Origin: Marinobacter nauticus
GTDB lineage: Bacteria; Pseudomonadota; Gammaproteobacteria; Enterobacterales; Shewanellaceae
Direction of reading: 5' to 3'
Length of the DNA stretch: 64,000 bases
Assembly (NCBI RefSeq): GCF_019801015.1
Contig: NZ_JAHVJZ010000008.1
Coordinates: 62,001 to 126,000, forward strand
Below the pieces are notes generated by a model. The model saw only the letters and a list, made by a program, of their open reading frames with translations, searched no databases and had not been told where the DNA came from. Positions 19,855 to 29,815 of this stretch are shown piece after piece. Made by a program: the position numbers and the translations under genes. Each line of letters starts with the position of its first letter. Positions within the stretch are counted from its first letter, which is position 1.

Positions 19855-22089
19855 TCATCGGGCAGAGCCAGGGATAAGCTCCGGCACTCCGAGTGATTCC
19901 AGGTACCGCATCAGAATACGGCGTACCGATTCACCGTCAGGCTGACTCAGCAACTGTTGGCGCAGAGGGGGCAGTGTCGACAGATCGAGATTTTCCACCA
20001 GATAGTGAATCGCCCCTAACGACTGAGTGTTCATACTGAGTTGTCGATAGCCCAGTGCAAGCAGCATCAAGGCACCGGGCAACTCGCCGGCCAGCTCGCC
20101 ACACAACCCCAACTCCCGCCCCTCGGACTGCCTGGCGATCTGGTCCAGTGCTGCCACCACTGCGGGATGGAAACTGTCGAAGCTGGCGCTCACCTGGGCG
20201 TTGTTTCGATCCACCGCCAACAGGTACTGGGTCAGGTCATTGCTGCCCACAGAGGCAAAATCCATCCACTGCCACCACTGTCCCAGCTGAAACAGTGCAG
20301 CAGGCACCTCAACCATGATCCCCATGGGCGGTGCCGTCACCGGTCGACCCAGCTCTTCGGTCAACTCCACCACCGCTTGCTCCAGCAAACGGCGGCAGCT
20401 TTGGATCTCATCCAGACGAGATACCATGGGCACCATGATTTTCAGGTTATCCAAACCATCTGCAGCCCGCAGCAATGCGCGGATCTGACTGAGAAAAAGG
20501 TCTGGATGGTCCAGTGACAGACGCACCCCTCGCCACCCCAGGAAGGGATTATCCTCGCGGATAGGGAGGTAAGGCAGGGGTTTATCGCCACCAACGTCCA
20601 GCGTCCGGATGGTAACCACCTTGCCTTCAGCACCGTTGAGCAGGCGTCGATATACCCGCTCCTGCTGCTGCTCGGTGGGAAACTGGTTGAAGGCCATAAA
20701 CAGCGCTTCAGTTCGATAGAGGCCGATGCCGTTGATGCCAGGCTTGGACAACACCCGCTCTTCTGAGGTCAGTCCGGCGTTGAGAAGCAGCGTGACTGGT
20801 TGATGATCCGCACTGAGACAGGGACGGGCCAACTGCTTGCGGAACCGTTCCGAGCGGGCTTCCAGCCCCCGCTCCAAAGAGCGGAACGCCTTAACGACCT
20901 CATCGGTGGGCTCAATCCAGAGGCGCCCTTCCAGGCCATCCACCACCAGCGTTTTTTCTGCCAGTTCCTCTATGCGTACGCCTTCTACGGCGACCAGCGC
21001 CGGCAACCCCATGGCCCGGGCCAGGATCGCCGCGTGGGAATTGACGCCCCCTTTGAAACTGATGATGCCCGCCAGCTTATCCCTCGGGATCTCGGCCAGC
21101 ATCGGCGCCGTGATCTCTTTGGCCACCAGGATCACCGGCTGTTTCGGTGCCGACGACGCCAGCCCGGGACGCGCCAACTGATCCAGCAGACGCTGGCCCA
21201 ATTCACGAATGTCTGCGGCGCGCTCGCGGAAATACTCGTCGGACATCGACTCAAATTGGCCAACGTACTGGCACACCACCTTGGACACCGCGGTTTCGGC
21301 CTGCCAGCCATCGGCGACACTGGCCTGCAAGGATTGGCGCAATTGCGGGTCAGACAGCAGGGCTTGATAACAGTCGAACAGAATGCCCAGTTCGGACGCC
21401 ACCTCATCACTCAGACGGCCGCCCAGTTCGGCCAGTTCTTCGCTGGTCACCAGCAGCGCTTGCTCGATACGATGCCACTCTTTCTCGGGGTCGTCGGCGG
21501 CGATCTCAGGCTGAACCAGATCCAGCTTGGGCCGCGCCAGTCTTGCGGGTGCAATGGCGATCCCTTCTGCGGCCACCTGGCCGGGAAAGATCAGCGATTG
21601 GGGATCCTGAGCCCGGGTCAGAGCCCGCTCTCGAAGTTGCGGCGCCAACTGTGACGCCAGGGTCACCAGAAAGGACTCCTCCTCCTCGGAGAACTGACGG
21701 GCAATTTTCTGCTGCACCACCAGCACGCCCAACGCTTCGCTGCGATGGATAACCGGCACCGCAAGAAACGAGCGATAGGCTTCTTCACGAACTTCAGGAA
21801 GGAGTTTAAAGGCTTTGTGTTTTGGCGCGTCCGCCAGGTTGATGGGCTCTTCCCGCTCGGCAACCAGCCCGACAATCCCTTCGCCCCAGGCAAGCCGGGA
21901 GTGGCCGACCGCCTCAGCGGACAGCCCTTCCGTTGCAGAAAGAAGCAGTGTGCCGGACTCCACAAGGTAAAGGGAGCAGCAATCGGTGTGCATGGCAGCG
22001 CGGGTCAACTGGACCAACTCTGCCATGGCCTGCTCGACAGTATTGGCCTGCGACACCCGCTGAACTATGTGTCGCAGTGTACTGATCAT
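19855..22089 (-). CDS. ptsP: PtsP, phosphoenolpyruvate-protein phosphotransferase EI(Ntr)
   Basis: 744 residues: an N-terminal GAF domain (about 1-160), then the EI module with the phospho-His swivelling domain ([19 protein letters not shown]) and the PEP-binding barrel (including [19 protein letters not shown] and LCGELAG near the end). First component of the nitrogen-related PTS (PtsP-PtsO-PtsN), which controls potassium and nitrogen responses. The start overlaps the rppH stop as ATGA. Confidence 0.96.
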   Translation of the reverse strand: MISTLRHIVQRVSQANTVEQAMAELVQLTRAAMHTDCCSLYLVESGTLLLSATEGLSAEAVGHSRLAWGEGIVGLVAEREEPINLADAPKHKAFKLLPEVREEAYRSFLAVPVIHRSEALGVLVVQQKIARQFSEEEESFLVTLASQLAPQLRERALTRAQDPQSLIFPGQVAAEGIAIAPARLARPKLDLVQPEIAADDPEKEWHRIEQALLVTSEELAELGGRLSDEVASELGILFDCYQALLSDPQLRQSLQASVADGWQAETAVSKVVCQYVGQFESMSDEYFRERAADIRELGQRLLDQLARPGLASSAPKQPVILVAKEITAPMLAEIPRDKLAGIISFKGGVNSHAAILARAMGLPALVAVEGVRIEELAEKTLVVDGLEGRLWIEPTDEVVKAFRSLERGLEARSERFRKQLARPCLSADHQPVTLLLNAGLTSEERVLSKPGINGIGLYRTEALFMAFNQFPTEQQQERVYRRLLNGAEGKVVTIRTLDVGGDKPLPYLPIREDNPFLGWRGVRLSLDHPDLFLSQIRALLRAADGLDNLKIMVPMVSRLDEIQSCRRLLEQAVVELTEELGRPVTAPPMGIMVEVPAALFQLGQWWQWMDFASVGSNDLTQYLLAVDRNNAQVSASFDSFHPAVVAALDQIARQSEGRELGLCGELAGELPGALMLLALGYRQLSMNTQSLGAIHYLVENLDLSTLPPLRQQLLSQPDGESVRRILMRYLESLGVPELIPGSAR

Positions 22090-22628
22090 CTTTTCCGACG
22101 CCGACGCCGATGGCGGGGTTGAGATGGACGCTCTGTTTGTCGCTCACCGGCCTGCATCGGCAGAACCACGGGCGCAAACTCTTTCATCACTTTGCGGTAG
22201 ACGTCGCGCTTAAACGACACCACCTGACGTACCGGATACCAATAGTTGACCCAGCGCCAGTCATCAAATTCCGGGCGTCCGCAAGCCGACAGATTGATCT
22301 GCGACTCTTTGGCGGTCAACTGAAGCAGAAACCACTTTTGCTTCTGTCCGATACACAGAGGTTTGCTGTCCTGACGCACCAGCCGTTTTGGCAAGCGATA
22401 ACGCAGCCAACTGCGGCTCCGGGCCAGAATGCGCACATCCTCTTTTTTAAGCCCTACTTCTTCATAGAGCTCACGAAACATCGTCTGTTCCGGACTCTCG
22501 CCCTCATTGACGCCCCCTTGCGGGAATTGCCAAGAGTGCTGGCCGAATCGTCTGGCCCACAGCACCTGACCTTGACGGTTACAGATGATGATCCCGACAT
22601 TGGCACGAAAGCCATCGTTGTCGATCAC
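22086..22628 (-). CDS. rppH: RNA pyrophosphohydrolase RppH
   Basis: 180 residues. NUDIX enzyme that removes pyrophosphate from 5'-triphosphate mRNA ends and so triggers RNase E decay. The NUDIX box [23 protein letters not shown] is complete. I start it at a GTG (22628) giving [11 protein letters not shown], which aligns with E. coli [17 protein letters not shown]; the open frame extends 25 codons further up into the intergenic region but that part does not look like RppH. The C-terminus is a basic Arg-rich tail (RHRRRRRKR). Confidence 0.94.
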   Translation of the reverse strand: MIDNDGFRANVGIIICNRQGQVLWARRFGQHSWQFPQGGVNEGESPEQTMFRELYEEVGLKKEDVRILARSRSWLRYRLPKRLVRQDSKPLCIGQKQKWFLLQLTAKESQINLSACGRPEFDDWRWVNYWYPVRQVVSFKRDVYRKVMKEFAPVVLPMQAGERQTERPSQPRHRRRRRKR

Positions 22629-22689
22629 GCGTTCATCCGGTTGAATTCCTAACTTATTGCGATTGTTCCACAAAGGGTTGGCGGCGGCA

Positions 22690-23185
22690 AACAGCAGGAT
22701 CACAGGCTGTGACCCACAGTTATAAACAGAAGATATCCACCGAGTCTGTGGATAACGATGTTTGTAACTGTGGGATTTGAGGATATAACGGCCATTTCCG
22801 CCTTAAGCCCATCCTCGAACGCCGAACTCAATATCACCACTATCCTATTAATTACAGACACTTGATGGCAGTCGACATTCCAGCGGAGCACTCAGATCCC
22901 AAGATCGTTCAAAGATCGCCCAACCCAACAACGGATCCCAAGCCAGGAGTTTTATCGTCGTTTTTGTCCACAGAAAGGGGCAAATAATTGGGATTGCCCC
23001 CAGCACCGATCTCTGTTAACCCCATCAAAATCCGAGTTATCCCAGCAACCTGTGGAAAAGCCTGTGGGTAAATCCCACGGATCATCAGGATAAATGCCGC
23101 TCGATTCCGGGGCTGTGCACAACCAACGCCATTTTGATCTTATTGATCATGAACTTAGATGATCGCTGAGGCTGTAGATAACTCG
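22690..23185. promoter_or_regulatory. DARS2-like DnaA-box and GATC cluster in the rppH-mutH gap
   Basis: The 630-bp gap between rppH and mutH has no gene but contains one perfect DnaA box (TGTGGATAA at 22747-22755), a box fitting TTWTNCACA (TGTGGAAAA at 23051-23059), and near-matches at 22720-22728, 22964-22972, 23063-23071, 23114-23122 and 23173-23181. Ten GATC sites lie between 22698 and 23164, against about two expected. In E. coli the DnaA-reactivating sequence DARS2, which turns ADP-DnaA back to ATP-DnaA, lies next to mutH in this same position. The closely spaced trio around 23037-23071 (a degenerate TTATCCCAG, then two reversed boxes) is the best candidate core. Function is inferred from box content and synteny. 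Confidence 0.65.
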
Positions 23186-23258
23186 TCGATTTGCCAACTG
23201 CGCTTTTTTTAACCGCAACACGCTGGCCCCGCCAGATCCCCTTGGGTAGACTGGCGGG

Positions 23259-23927
23259 ATGCCTCAAACCTCCCCCCAAACCCTCGACGAGCTCCTTGAC
23301 CGCGCTGCTGCCATGGCAGGGCTCAGTCTGGGGGAAATTGCCACTCAATTGAGCGTAGAAGTGCCCGCTGACCTTAAACGTCATAAGGGCTGGGGTGGAC
23401 AACTGCTTGAGCTGTGGTTGGGTGCCACGGCCGGCTCACGACCCGAGCCGGATTTCCCCCACCTTGGCGTCGAACTGAAAAGCCTCCCTATTGATGAACA
23501 GGGTAAGCCGCTCGAATCCACCTACATCTGTGTTTGTCCGTTAACCGGACTGAAGGGCTTACGCTGGCAGGACTCCGTGGTGTTCCACAAACTGTCCCGC
23601 GTCCTGTGGATTCCGGTGGAAGGCAGTCGCGCCATTCCGGTAGCAGAACGGCGCGTCGGCATGCCCCTGCTGTGGACGCCAGACGACCATGAGATGGCGG
23701 TTTTGCGCCGGGATTGGGAAGAATTGATGGAGCAGGTGGCCCTTGGCCAGGTGGAGCAAATTACCGCCCATCAGGGCGAATATCTTCAACTGCGCCCCAA
23801 GGCAGCCAACCGGCGAGTTCTGACCGAAGCGATTGGGCCCGAGGGGGATAAGATCCAGACCCTGCCCCGCGGGTTTTACCTGCGTAGCCGATTTACTGCC
23901 CGGCTTCTTGCGCAGCATTACCTGTGA
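23259..23927 (+). CDS. mutH: DNA mismatch repair endonuclease MutH
   Basis: 222 residues (E. coli 229). Nicks the unmethylated strand at hemimethylated GATC when activated by MutS-MutL. The catalytic D-x(n)-E-x-K motif is present ([17 protein letters not shown]), with the conserved KGWGGQLLE and the C-terminal [10 protein letters not shown]. Presence of MutH implies Dam methylation in this organism, which fits the GATC-rich region just upstream. The ATG follows GGCGGG. Confidence 0.97.
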   Translation: MPQTSPQTLDELLDRAAAMAGLSLGEIATQLSVEVPADLKRHKGWGGQLLELWLGATAGSRPEPDFPHLGVELKSLPIDEQGKPLESTYICVCPLTGLKGLRWQDSVVFHKLSRVLWIPVEGSRAIPVAERRVGMPLLWTPDDHEMAVLRRDWEELMEQVALGQVEQITAHQGEYLQLRPKAANRRVLTEAIGPEGDKIQTLPRGFYLRSRFTARLLAQHYL

Positions 23928-24063
23928 TCCGCCACGCTTTACTCAGGCGATTTTTGTTCGAGATCACTGGTGGCGGATCCGGATATTGATTACAATCTGC
24001 GCCCTGTGCCGTCCGGACGGCGCAACACGCCCGTTTTTATCGACTTTTGCGCAGTAACGAATC

Positions 24064-25164
24064 TTGCAAGCCGGCCAAGAGCTACAAAAACTTTTATTCG
24101 CGGTGATTGCCTGGACTCTGGCGATGGCCGCGTTCGTGATCTTCCGCTACGCCCTCAGTCCGGTTGCCCCGGAGTGGGCGGTGACTGGTGCGGATATGAC
24201 CACGTTGTCCATCTATCTGGGCACCATTCTTGGGTGTCTGCACTGGCTGTCCAACCTGATCACTGCTGTCAGCCCCATCCGTCGCATGAGCTACCTGATG
24301 GTGGTGCTGTTCAAGGGCATGTTCCTGATGATTGGCGCACTGGTGCTGATCAAAATCACGCTTTGGCTGAATACCTGGGCGCCCGACCCGAACCTCGATC
24401 TGCGCTATGAGCAGTTAACTCAAAGCATTCTGAATTCCGCTTCCACCCAGATCCTGGTGGTCTACCTGGTGCTGGTGCGCTTGTGGCTGGCGTTTCTGGA
24501 ACAGATGATTCTGCTGGTGGGCCAACGCAACCTGATCAATATGGGGCTGGGGAAATATCACCGTCCCCGTCAGGAAGAGCGGCTGTTCCTGTTTCTCGAT
24601 ATGGTAGGCTCCACCCCGCACGCCGAAGCGCTGGGCGATTACCGCTTCAGTCGATTGGTGCAGGACTGCTTTGATCTGCTCTCCGGCACGGTACAAAGGC
24701 ATGGGGGCGAGATCTACCGCTACATCGGCGACGCGGTCATCATCAGTTGGAAGATCAAACCGGGGCAGGACCGGACCCAATCGCTGGGCCTCTACTTCGA
24801 CTTCGTCCAGCATCTGGAATGGAACCGCCACTACTTTATCGAACAGTATGGCTTCCTGCCCCGCTTTAAAGGGGCCTTGCACGGCGGCAAGGTAATGGCT
24901 GCTGTAGTGGGTGTGGATAAACAGGAGATCAGTTACTTCTCAGATGTGCTGAACACCCTGGCCCGACTTCAGGACCAATGCGGGCCACTGAAGCGCGACC
25001 TGCTGATTTCCAGCCGGGTTCGCGCCATGGTCAGCGAGTCCGAGGAGTTCGATATCGAATCCCTCGGACCCATGCGTCTGAAGGGTAAACAGCAAGAGGT
25101 GGAGGTTTACGCCGTTACTCTGCCGACGGCAGCAACTCCTGAATCATCTGACCCAGCGTCCTGA
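24064..25164 (+). CDS. Membrane-bound class III nucleotide cyclase
   Basis: 366 residues. Three to four membrane spans in the first 150 residues, then a class III adenylate/guanylate cyclase catalytic domain (about 175-355). Metal-binding Asp residues are in FLFLDMVGST and YRYIGDAVIISW. The remaining catalytic positions cannot be assigned confidently by eye, so ATP versus GTP preference is open. The start is uncertain: TTG at 24064 has no ribosome site, and an in-frame GTG at 24103 would also keep the first span. The final 50 bp overlap the 3' end of oxyR on the other strand. Confidence 0.82.
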   Translation: MQAGQELQKLLFAVIAWTLAMAAFVIFRYALSPVAPEWAVTGADMTTLSIYLGTILGCLHWLSNLITAVSPIRRMSYLMVVLFKGMFLMIGALVLIKITLWLNTWAPDPNLDLRYEQLTQSILNSASTQILVVYLVLVRLWLAFLEQMILLVGQRNLINMGLGKYHRPRQEERLFLFLDMVGSTPHAEALGDYRFSRLVQDCFDLLSGTVQRHGGEIYRYIGDAVIISWKIKPGQDRTQSLGLYFDFVQHLEWNRHYFIEQYGFLPRFKGALHGGKVMAAVVGVDKQEISYFSDVLNTLARLQDQCGPLKRDLLISSRVRAMVSESEEFDIESLGPMRLKGKQQEVEVYAVTLPTAATPESSDPAS

Positions 25165-26017
25165 AGGTACGCAGACGGCTGGAGGTTTGTCGCCAAACCA
25201 GGCCGATATCCCGGTAGGGCGCCTCGCCCGGCGGCTGGTAGATCTCCAGTTCAGTCCCTTTCAGAATCCCTGAGTCGATCGCCATCTGGGGCAGGAATGT
25301 GGTACCCAGTTTGGAGTCCACCATCTGCACCAGGGTGTGCAGGCTGGTGGCCGCGAACGGGTTCACCTTGGTGCTGTTCTTCATCTCACAGGCACTGATG
25401 GCGTGGCCGGTAATGCAGTGCTCACGCTGCAGCAGAAAGATGCTGTTGTCCGGCAAGGATTCGTATTTCACTTCCCCCATCGCCATCTGGTCCGGATGGC
25501 CCACCATCTTGAAGGGGTCGATGCCCACCTTCATGCTGTGGAAACCACTGGTGTCCACTGGCAATGCCAGAAGCAGCAGATCCAGTTCGCCATTGCCCAG
25601 AGCGGCAATCAAATTCTCAGTCGTGTCCTCGCGCAGCAACAGGGAGAGGCTGGGGAACTGTTTGCCCGTCTCTCTCACCACCCGGTTCAGCAAAAACGGG
25701 GCGATGGTCGGAATGCAGCCCAGTCGAATGGTACCCGCCATCGGTTCACCCGCGCTGCGGGCCAGGTCCGTCATCTCCTGCACTTCCGCCAGCAGATTAC
25801 GAGCGCGGGTGACCACGTCTTCGCCCAGGGCAGTGAACATAAAGGACTTATGGTCGCGCTCGATCAGCTGTCCCCCCAACTGCTCTTCAAGATTCTGAAT
25901 CCCGGAAGAGAGGGTGGACTGACTGACGTGGCAGGCCTTGGCAGCACGGTTAAAGTTCTGCTCGCGATGCAACTGCACCAGGTAATAGAGATTTTTCAGG
26001 CTGGGAAGCTTGTTCAT
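25115..26017 (-). CDS. oxyR: OxyR, hydrogen peroxide-sensing LysR-type regulator
   Basis: 300 residues from the ATG at 26017, which has GAAGG 5 bases upstream (a TTG four codons earlier has none). N-terminal helix-turn-helix (NFNRAAKACHVSQSTLSSGIQNLEEQL). The two redox Cys are at 201 and 210 (EHCITGHAISAC), spaced nine apart like C199 and C208 of E. coli OxyR, so the peroxide disulfide switch should work. The typical target katG/ahpC genes are not in this window. Confidence 0.95.
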   Translation of the reverse strand: MNKLPSLKNLYYLVQLHREQNFNRAAKACHVSQSTLSSGIQNLEEQLGGQLIERDHKSFMFTALGEDVVTRARNLLAEVQEMTDLARSAGEPMAGTIRLGCIPTIAPFLLNRVVRETGKQFPSLSLLLREDTTENLIAALGNGELDLLLLALPVDTSGFHSMKVGIDPFKMVGHPDQMAMGEVKYESLPDNSIFLLQREHCITGHAISACEMKNSTKVNPFAATSLHTLVQMVDSKLGTTFLPQMAIDSGILKGTELEIYQPPGEAPYRDIGLVWRQTSSRLRTFRTLGQMIQELLPSAE

Positions 26018-26119
26018 ACTGGCCTTCAAAGATACCGATTGAGTAAGACAAACCTATTCGATTTTTGAGCAATTGTCAGCCAACACATCGGGATCAGGAT
26101 CACAGAACCCACCGAGACC

Positions 26120-26734
26120 TCATTTGGGCTCGGTAAAGGCCGCTTCAACCAGGTCATCAATGGTCATCTGGAACGCCGGAACCAGGTGCTTGAGGAACCA
26201 TTCCACTTCCGGCATCTCATCCACGTAAGGCTGCAGCGCGGCCATCACCTTTCGCTCCGTGCCCTCGAACTCCTTGTTGCCGGCCCGCAACTCCACCAGG
26301 GCTTTGGTGTAGGCAGAGAGCAGGTCTGCCGCTTTCACGAAGCGCGCGGTTTCCTTATCTTCGCCATGCAGGATAAGCGGGGCATACCGGGCCTGAAGAT
26401 TGTCCGGCAAGGTACCTATCAACATATTGGACGCGATGGATTCCATCTCCCGACACAGCTCAAGCATGCGAGGATCACCGTACTTGATGCCGCTGTTTAC
26501 GTCCTCGGTCAGCACCTCGGCCGCGTCATGGAACATCGCGACGACCGCAAGGTGGTTCTCATCCACTCTGGGCTGCTCCGTAAACACCTCATTGCGGATC
26601 AACCCCAGGCAATGGGCAAACATCGCCACCTGGAAACTGTGCTCCGCCACGTTCTCGCCACGGGTCGGATTGGATTTGCCCCATCGGTGCACATTCTGCA
26701 TCCGGGACATCAGGGCGAAAAAGACCGGTTTCAT
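26120..26734 (-). CDS. yfbR: 5'-deoxynucleotidase YfbR
   Basis: 204 residues, HD-domain phosphohydrolase. Metal ligands in AEHSFQVAMFAHCL (His), MFHDAAEVLTEDV (His-Asp) and a later Asp are present. Removes the 5' phosphate from dAMP, dGMP, dUMP and related monophosphates. A compact protein ending shortly after the HD fold. Stands alone between oxyR and the diguanylate cyclase. Confidence 0.93.
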   Translation of the reverse strand: MKPVFFALMSRMQNVHRWGKSNPTRGENVAEHSFQVAMFAHCLGLIRNEVFTEQPRVDENHLAVVAMFHDAAEVLTEDVNSGIKYGDPRMLELCREMESIASNMLIGTLPDNLQARYAPLILHGEDKETARFVKAADLLSAYTKALVELRAGNKEFEGTERKVMAALQPYVDEMPEVEWFLKHLVPAFQMTIDDLVEAAFTEPK

Positions 26735-26823
26735 ATAACTTCCTCTGCCTGGGTTAGCCAGCCGTCGGTGGCCAACACTGGTTAGAAAACGATTACAACT
26801 CAGACACTTTATGCTAAGAGTAA

Positions 26824-28449
26824 ATGGTCAAAATATCGACGGAATCGACCATGCCCCAAGGACGACGATGGCACACAGGTATGCGGTTGGCTACCCAGCT
26901 GATCCTTTTGTTCTGCGCACTAATCCTGCAATTAAGCTGGTCCCCCATCCCGCATTTTGCTCCGTCCGAATCGGGCCAAACCTGGCAGGAAGCCAGCCGT
27001 TCTGCCTGGTCCATCATACCCTCTGGCGAAGGCTGGGTACGTCGCGACTTTCCGGCAGGCAGCCTGACGCGAGGGAAAGAGATCTACCTTGGCCCCACAT
27101 CGGACGCACCGGCCAAGCTGTGGTTGCTTCAGGATGGTAAGGCCCTGGTATCCATCGACTCCGAGGCAAACAGCGCGGAGGCGCGGGTCCCCTTTCCCCT
27201 GCTCGACTCCAAGCCCTTTGCCCTGATTTTACAGGGTTCGGACGGCATTCGCTTTGGCATCACGACCGTCAACTGGGCGCCCGGCCCTCTCTGGGCTTTG
27301 GCCATCGGACTCATCGCCAGCGCCCTGCTGTTGGCGAGCCTGCAACAGCACCTGTTGGTGCTGCCACGTATCGTCGCCGGGCTCGCATTGGTGGCCCTGC
27401 CGATGCTGAATACCCAAGGCAGCTGGTTGGTGCTCTCTTTACTGCTTTTGCTGTTTCTGCCCAGCCGATGGCATGGGTGGATCCCCGTTCTCGCCGGGAT
27501 ATTGGTGGTCAGCGCTTTTTTCTCATTCCCCATGGCCGTGTGGTTTCCCCTCGTCCTTTTGCCCATTCAGCTCTGGCTGCTCTGGCACCATACAAGCCAG
27601 TCTCATCATTGGCGCTGCGGACAACTGCTGCTGCTGACCTTTTTCAGCCTCGAAAGGCTGCCCGCGCCGACGCTGGAGCCTGGCGTATTGATGGCAGTCG
27701 CCCTTATCTGGCCGGTACTGATTCAACTGGAATTATCCCAGCGTCTGAGCCGCCGTCTGCGTCAAAGCCACACGCAGCGCCCTGATGATGCCCCGCAGGA
27801 ATCGGTTGCGCTGAAGGAGCAGCTCAAACGCCTGCAATGGGAAAACCGTCTGCTTAAAGAGAAGAGCACCACCGACCCGCTGACCGGACTGCGCAATCGC
27901 CAGTACTTTAACGAGCACTACCGTAGAGAGGTTGGCCAAAGTGCCCGTCACGACACCCCCATCAGCTTACTGCTCATGGACCTGGACCACTTTAAAGCGG
28001 TGAACGACACCTACGGGCACCCCATCGGTGACCACGTTCTTCAGGAGGTAGCAAAGCGCGCGTACTACACTCTGCGCCGTCCCGCCGACGCACTGTGCCG
28101 TATTGGCGGGGAGGAGTTTGCCATTCTGCTGCCCCAAACCAATGAAAATGGCGCCCGCCATGTGGCCGATACGCTGTTAAAGCAGTTGGGAGATGAAGCG
28201 ATCCGCTGCGGCGACCTGACCCTCAACGTCACCGCCAGCATCGGCGTTGCCACGTTGAATCAGCGGCCACAAATGATTGAGATGGAGTTAATGCGCCGGG
28301 CTGACGCCGCACTCTACCGTGCCAAAGCACTGGGACGGAACCGGGTAGAGTGTGCGCTGGCCAATACCGCGGAGTTGCCTACGCCAGAGGTTCCGACGCC
28401 TCTGCCGGAGCAGCCTGAGCGGTCACCAGAGTTGCCGCCCCGTCTGTAA
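26824..28449 (+). CDS. Membrane diguanylate cyclase (GGDEF)
   Basis: 541 residues. One N-terminal span (about 20-36), a periplasmic stretch of about 120 residues, then about five further spans (155-300), a short coiled coil (LKEQLKRLQWENRLLKEK) and a C-terminal GGDEF domain. The active site GGEEF is intact, preceded by DPLTGLRNRQYFNEHYRRE, so c-di-GMP synthesis from two GTP is expected. An inhibitory RxxD site is not evident at the usual place. The last 40 residues are a Pro/Glu-rich tail whose gene overlaps the neighbouring sensor gene by 71 bp. First Met chosen; Met10 or Met20 are possible. Confidence 0.9.
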   Translation: MVKISTESTMPQGRRWHTGMRLATQLILLFCALILQLSWSPIPHFAPSESGQTWQEASRSAWSIIPSGEGWVRRDFPAGSLTRGKEIYLGPTSDAPAKLWLLQDGKALVSIDSEANSAEARVPFPLLDSKPFALILQGSDGIRFGITTVNWAPGPLWALAIGLIASALLLASLQQHLLVLPRIVAGLALVALPMLNTQGSWLVLSLLLLLFLPSRWHGWIPVLAGILVVSAFFSFPMAVWFPLVLLPIQLWLLWHHTSQSHHWRCGQLLLLTFFSLERLPAPTLEPGVLMAVALIWPVLIQLELSQRLSRRLRQSHTQRPDDAPQESVALKEQLKRLQWENRLLKEKSTTDPLTGLRNRQYFNEHYRREVGQSARHDTPISLLLMDLDHFKAVNDTYGHPIGDHVLQEVAKRAYYTLRRPADALCRIGGEEFAILLPQTNENGARHVADTLLKQLGDEAIRCGDLTLNVTASIGVATLNQRPQMIEMELMRRADAALYRAKALGRNRVECALANTAELPTPEVPTPLPEQPERSPELPPRL

Positions 28450-29815
28450 CTGGGGCCTTGAGCACATCAAACCCCAGACGGATTTTAGCCCCACCGTAAA
28501 GCTCACTGCGACTGACTTCCACCTGAATGCCATAACGCTCAGCCACGGTACGGACAATGCCCAAGCCAAGACTGGGACGGTGCCAGGCCGATGCCTGAGT
28601 CAGATCCGGAGCCTGCTGAATCTGCTGTGGTGCCAACCCCGGGCCACCGTCGGAAATCGTCAGCCAGGCGCGATGGTCTTTGCCGCGTCGCAGATTAACC
28701 AGAACCTCGGAGTTCGGGGGCGAGTAGCGCAATGCGTTGTCGATCAGCGCATCCAGCAATCCCCTCAAAGCCACTTCCGGCACGGCAACCGCCAACCCCC
28801 TGTCCATGCCACGAAGCACCAGACGACTGTTGTAGCGGCGTGCCAGGCCATAGTGCCGGGCGACGCTCAGAGAGGCTTTGCGAAACAGATCCTGAACGGG
28901 GAGCTCACTCTGGCCCGGTCGGGACAGCGTCAGCCAGAGCCGGGCCATCAGTAGCTGCCGCTCCAGCTTGTCCAGGTGGTAACGGGCTCGACGCTGGCCC
29001 AGCGCTCCCTCGGAAATCGCCATAATCACGCCTTCAACCTGGGCCTGACAACGTTGCGCCATCACCGTGCCAAGGCGCGTCTGCTGCTGACGTGACTCAA
29101 TGGCACGCTGGCGCAACACACTCAGCTCAGAAATGATGGGCCGAAGTTCGGTGTTAACGGTATCGGGGTGGGGCAAAGACTGAGACTCATCGCTGACCCG
29201 GCTGGCCAGCTCTCTGAGCGGCCGCAGTGCCATCGCCACAATCAACGCAGCAAACATCAGAGTGATGGGGGTCAGCACCATCATCTGGATCCCCCAGGCT
29301 TCCCGCATGCGCTGCGCCAGCATGTCGCTGGCGATACTTTTGGGAAACGCGGTCTGGATCCAGGCGTTCTGGTGAACGGAATAAACGGTGAAGGTTCGCC
29401 AGGTTTCCCCGGCAAAAGGCTGGTCGCCAAAGCCGCTGTCAGAGAGCGACAGGCTGTTTTGCGGATCGCACAAGGCGTCATCCAGCGGCGCGTAGCATTG
29501 CTCGTTGAGCCACACTTGCACCCACATGGTCTGCTTACCCTGCTCTGTGGCGTCACTCAGCGCCCAGTCCGGGCCCTGATCCATACCCAGCCTGACCAGT
29601 GCGCCGACGGCCCAATCCACCAGGTTTTTGCCGCCCCCGGTCGGATACTCTTCGAGCAGACGCAGCGTCACACGGGCGCGCTGTGCCAGTGATGCGTCCA
29701 CCAGAGCCTGCTGCTCCTCTTTTGCCACCAGATACGAACCCAGCAAGCCCAACCCGCTGGTCAGAAGCACCAGCAGGGTAAACCCCGTCAGAATGGTGGC
29801 TCGAATTGATCTCAT
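28379..29815 (-). CDS. QseC-like sensor histidine kinase homologue lacking the phospho-acceptor His
   Basis: 478 residues from the ATG at 29815 (AGGGA 8 bases upstream); the open frame runs 37 codons further up without kinase-like sequence. Span 1 at about 6-28, a periplasmic domain of about 145 residues, span 2 at about 177-198, then the dimerisation region and an ATPase domain. N box (LIDNALRYSP), G1 (DGGPGL) and G2 (SLGLGIV) are good. In the dimerisation helix, where QseC has AAHELRSPL, this protein reads MAQRCQAQV: the His is replaced by Gln (residue 254) and the flanking E and P are gone. No response regulator is adjacent. It may bind ATP without autophosphorylating, or act through another kinase. 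Confidence 0.85.
   Translation of the reverse strand: MRSIRATILTGFTLLVLLTSGLGLLGSYLVAKEEQQALVDASLAQRARVTLRLLEEYPTGGGKNLVDWAVGALVRLGMDQGPDWALSDATEQGKQTMWVQVWLNEQCYAPLDDALCDPQNSLSLSDSGFGDQPFAGETWRTFTVYSVHQNAWIQTAFPKSIASDMLAQRMREAWGIQMMVLTPITLMFAALIVAMALRPLRELASRVSDESQSLPHPDTVNTELRPIISELSVLRQRAIESRQQQTRLGTVMAQRCQAQVEGVIMAISEGALGQRRARYHLDKLERQLLMARLWLTLSRPGQSELPVQDLFRKASLSVARHYGLARRYNSRLVLRGMDRGLAVAVPEVALRGLLDALIDNALRYSPPNSEVLVNLRRGKDHRAWLTISDGGPGLAPQQIQQAPDLTQASAWHRPSLGLGIVRTVAERYGIQVEVSRSELYGGAKIRLGFDVLKAPVTDGAATLVTAQAAPAEASEPLA

Noticed and set aside
22690-23185. Chromosomal or plasmid origin of replication
   Set aside because: DnaA boxes and GATC sites fit an origin, but there is no AT-rich unwinding element, no mnmG/mioC or dnaA neighbour, and the position beside mutH matches DARS2.
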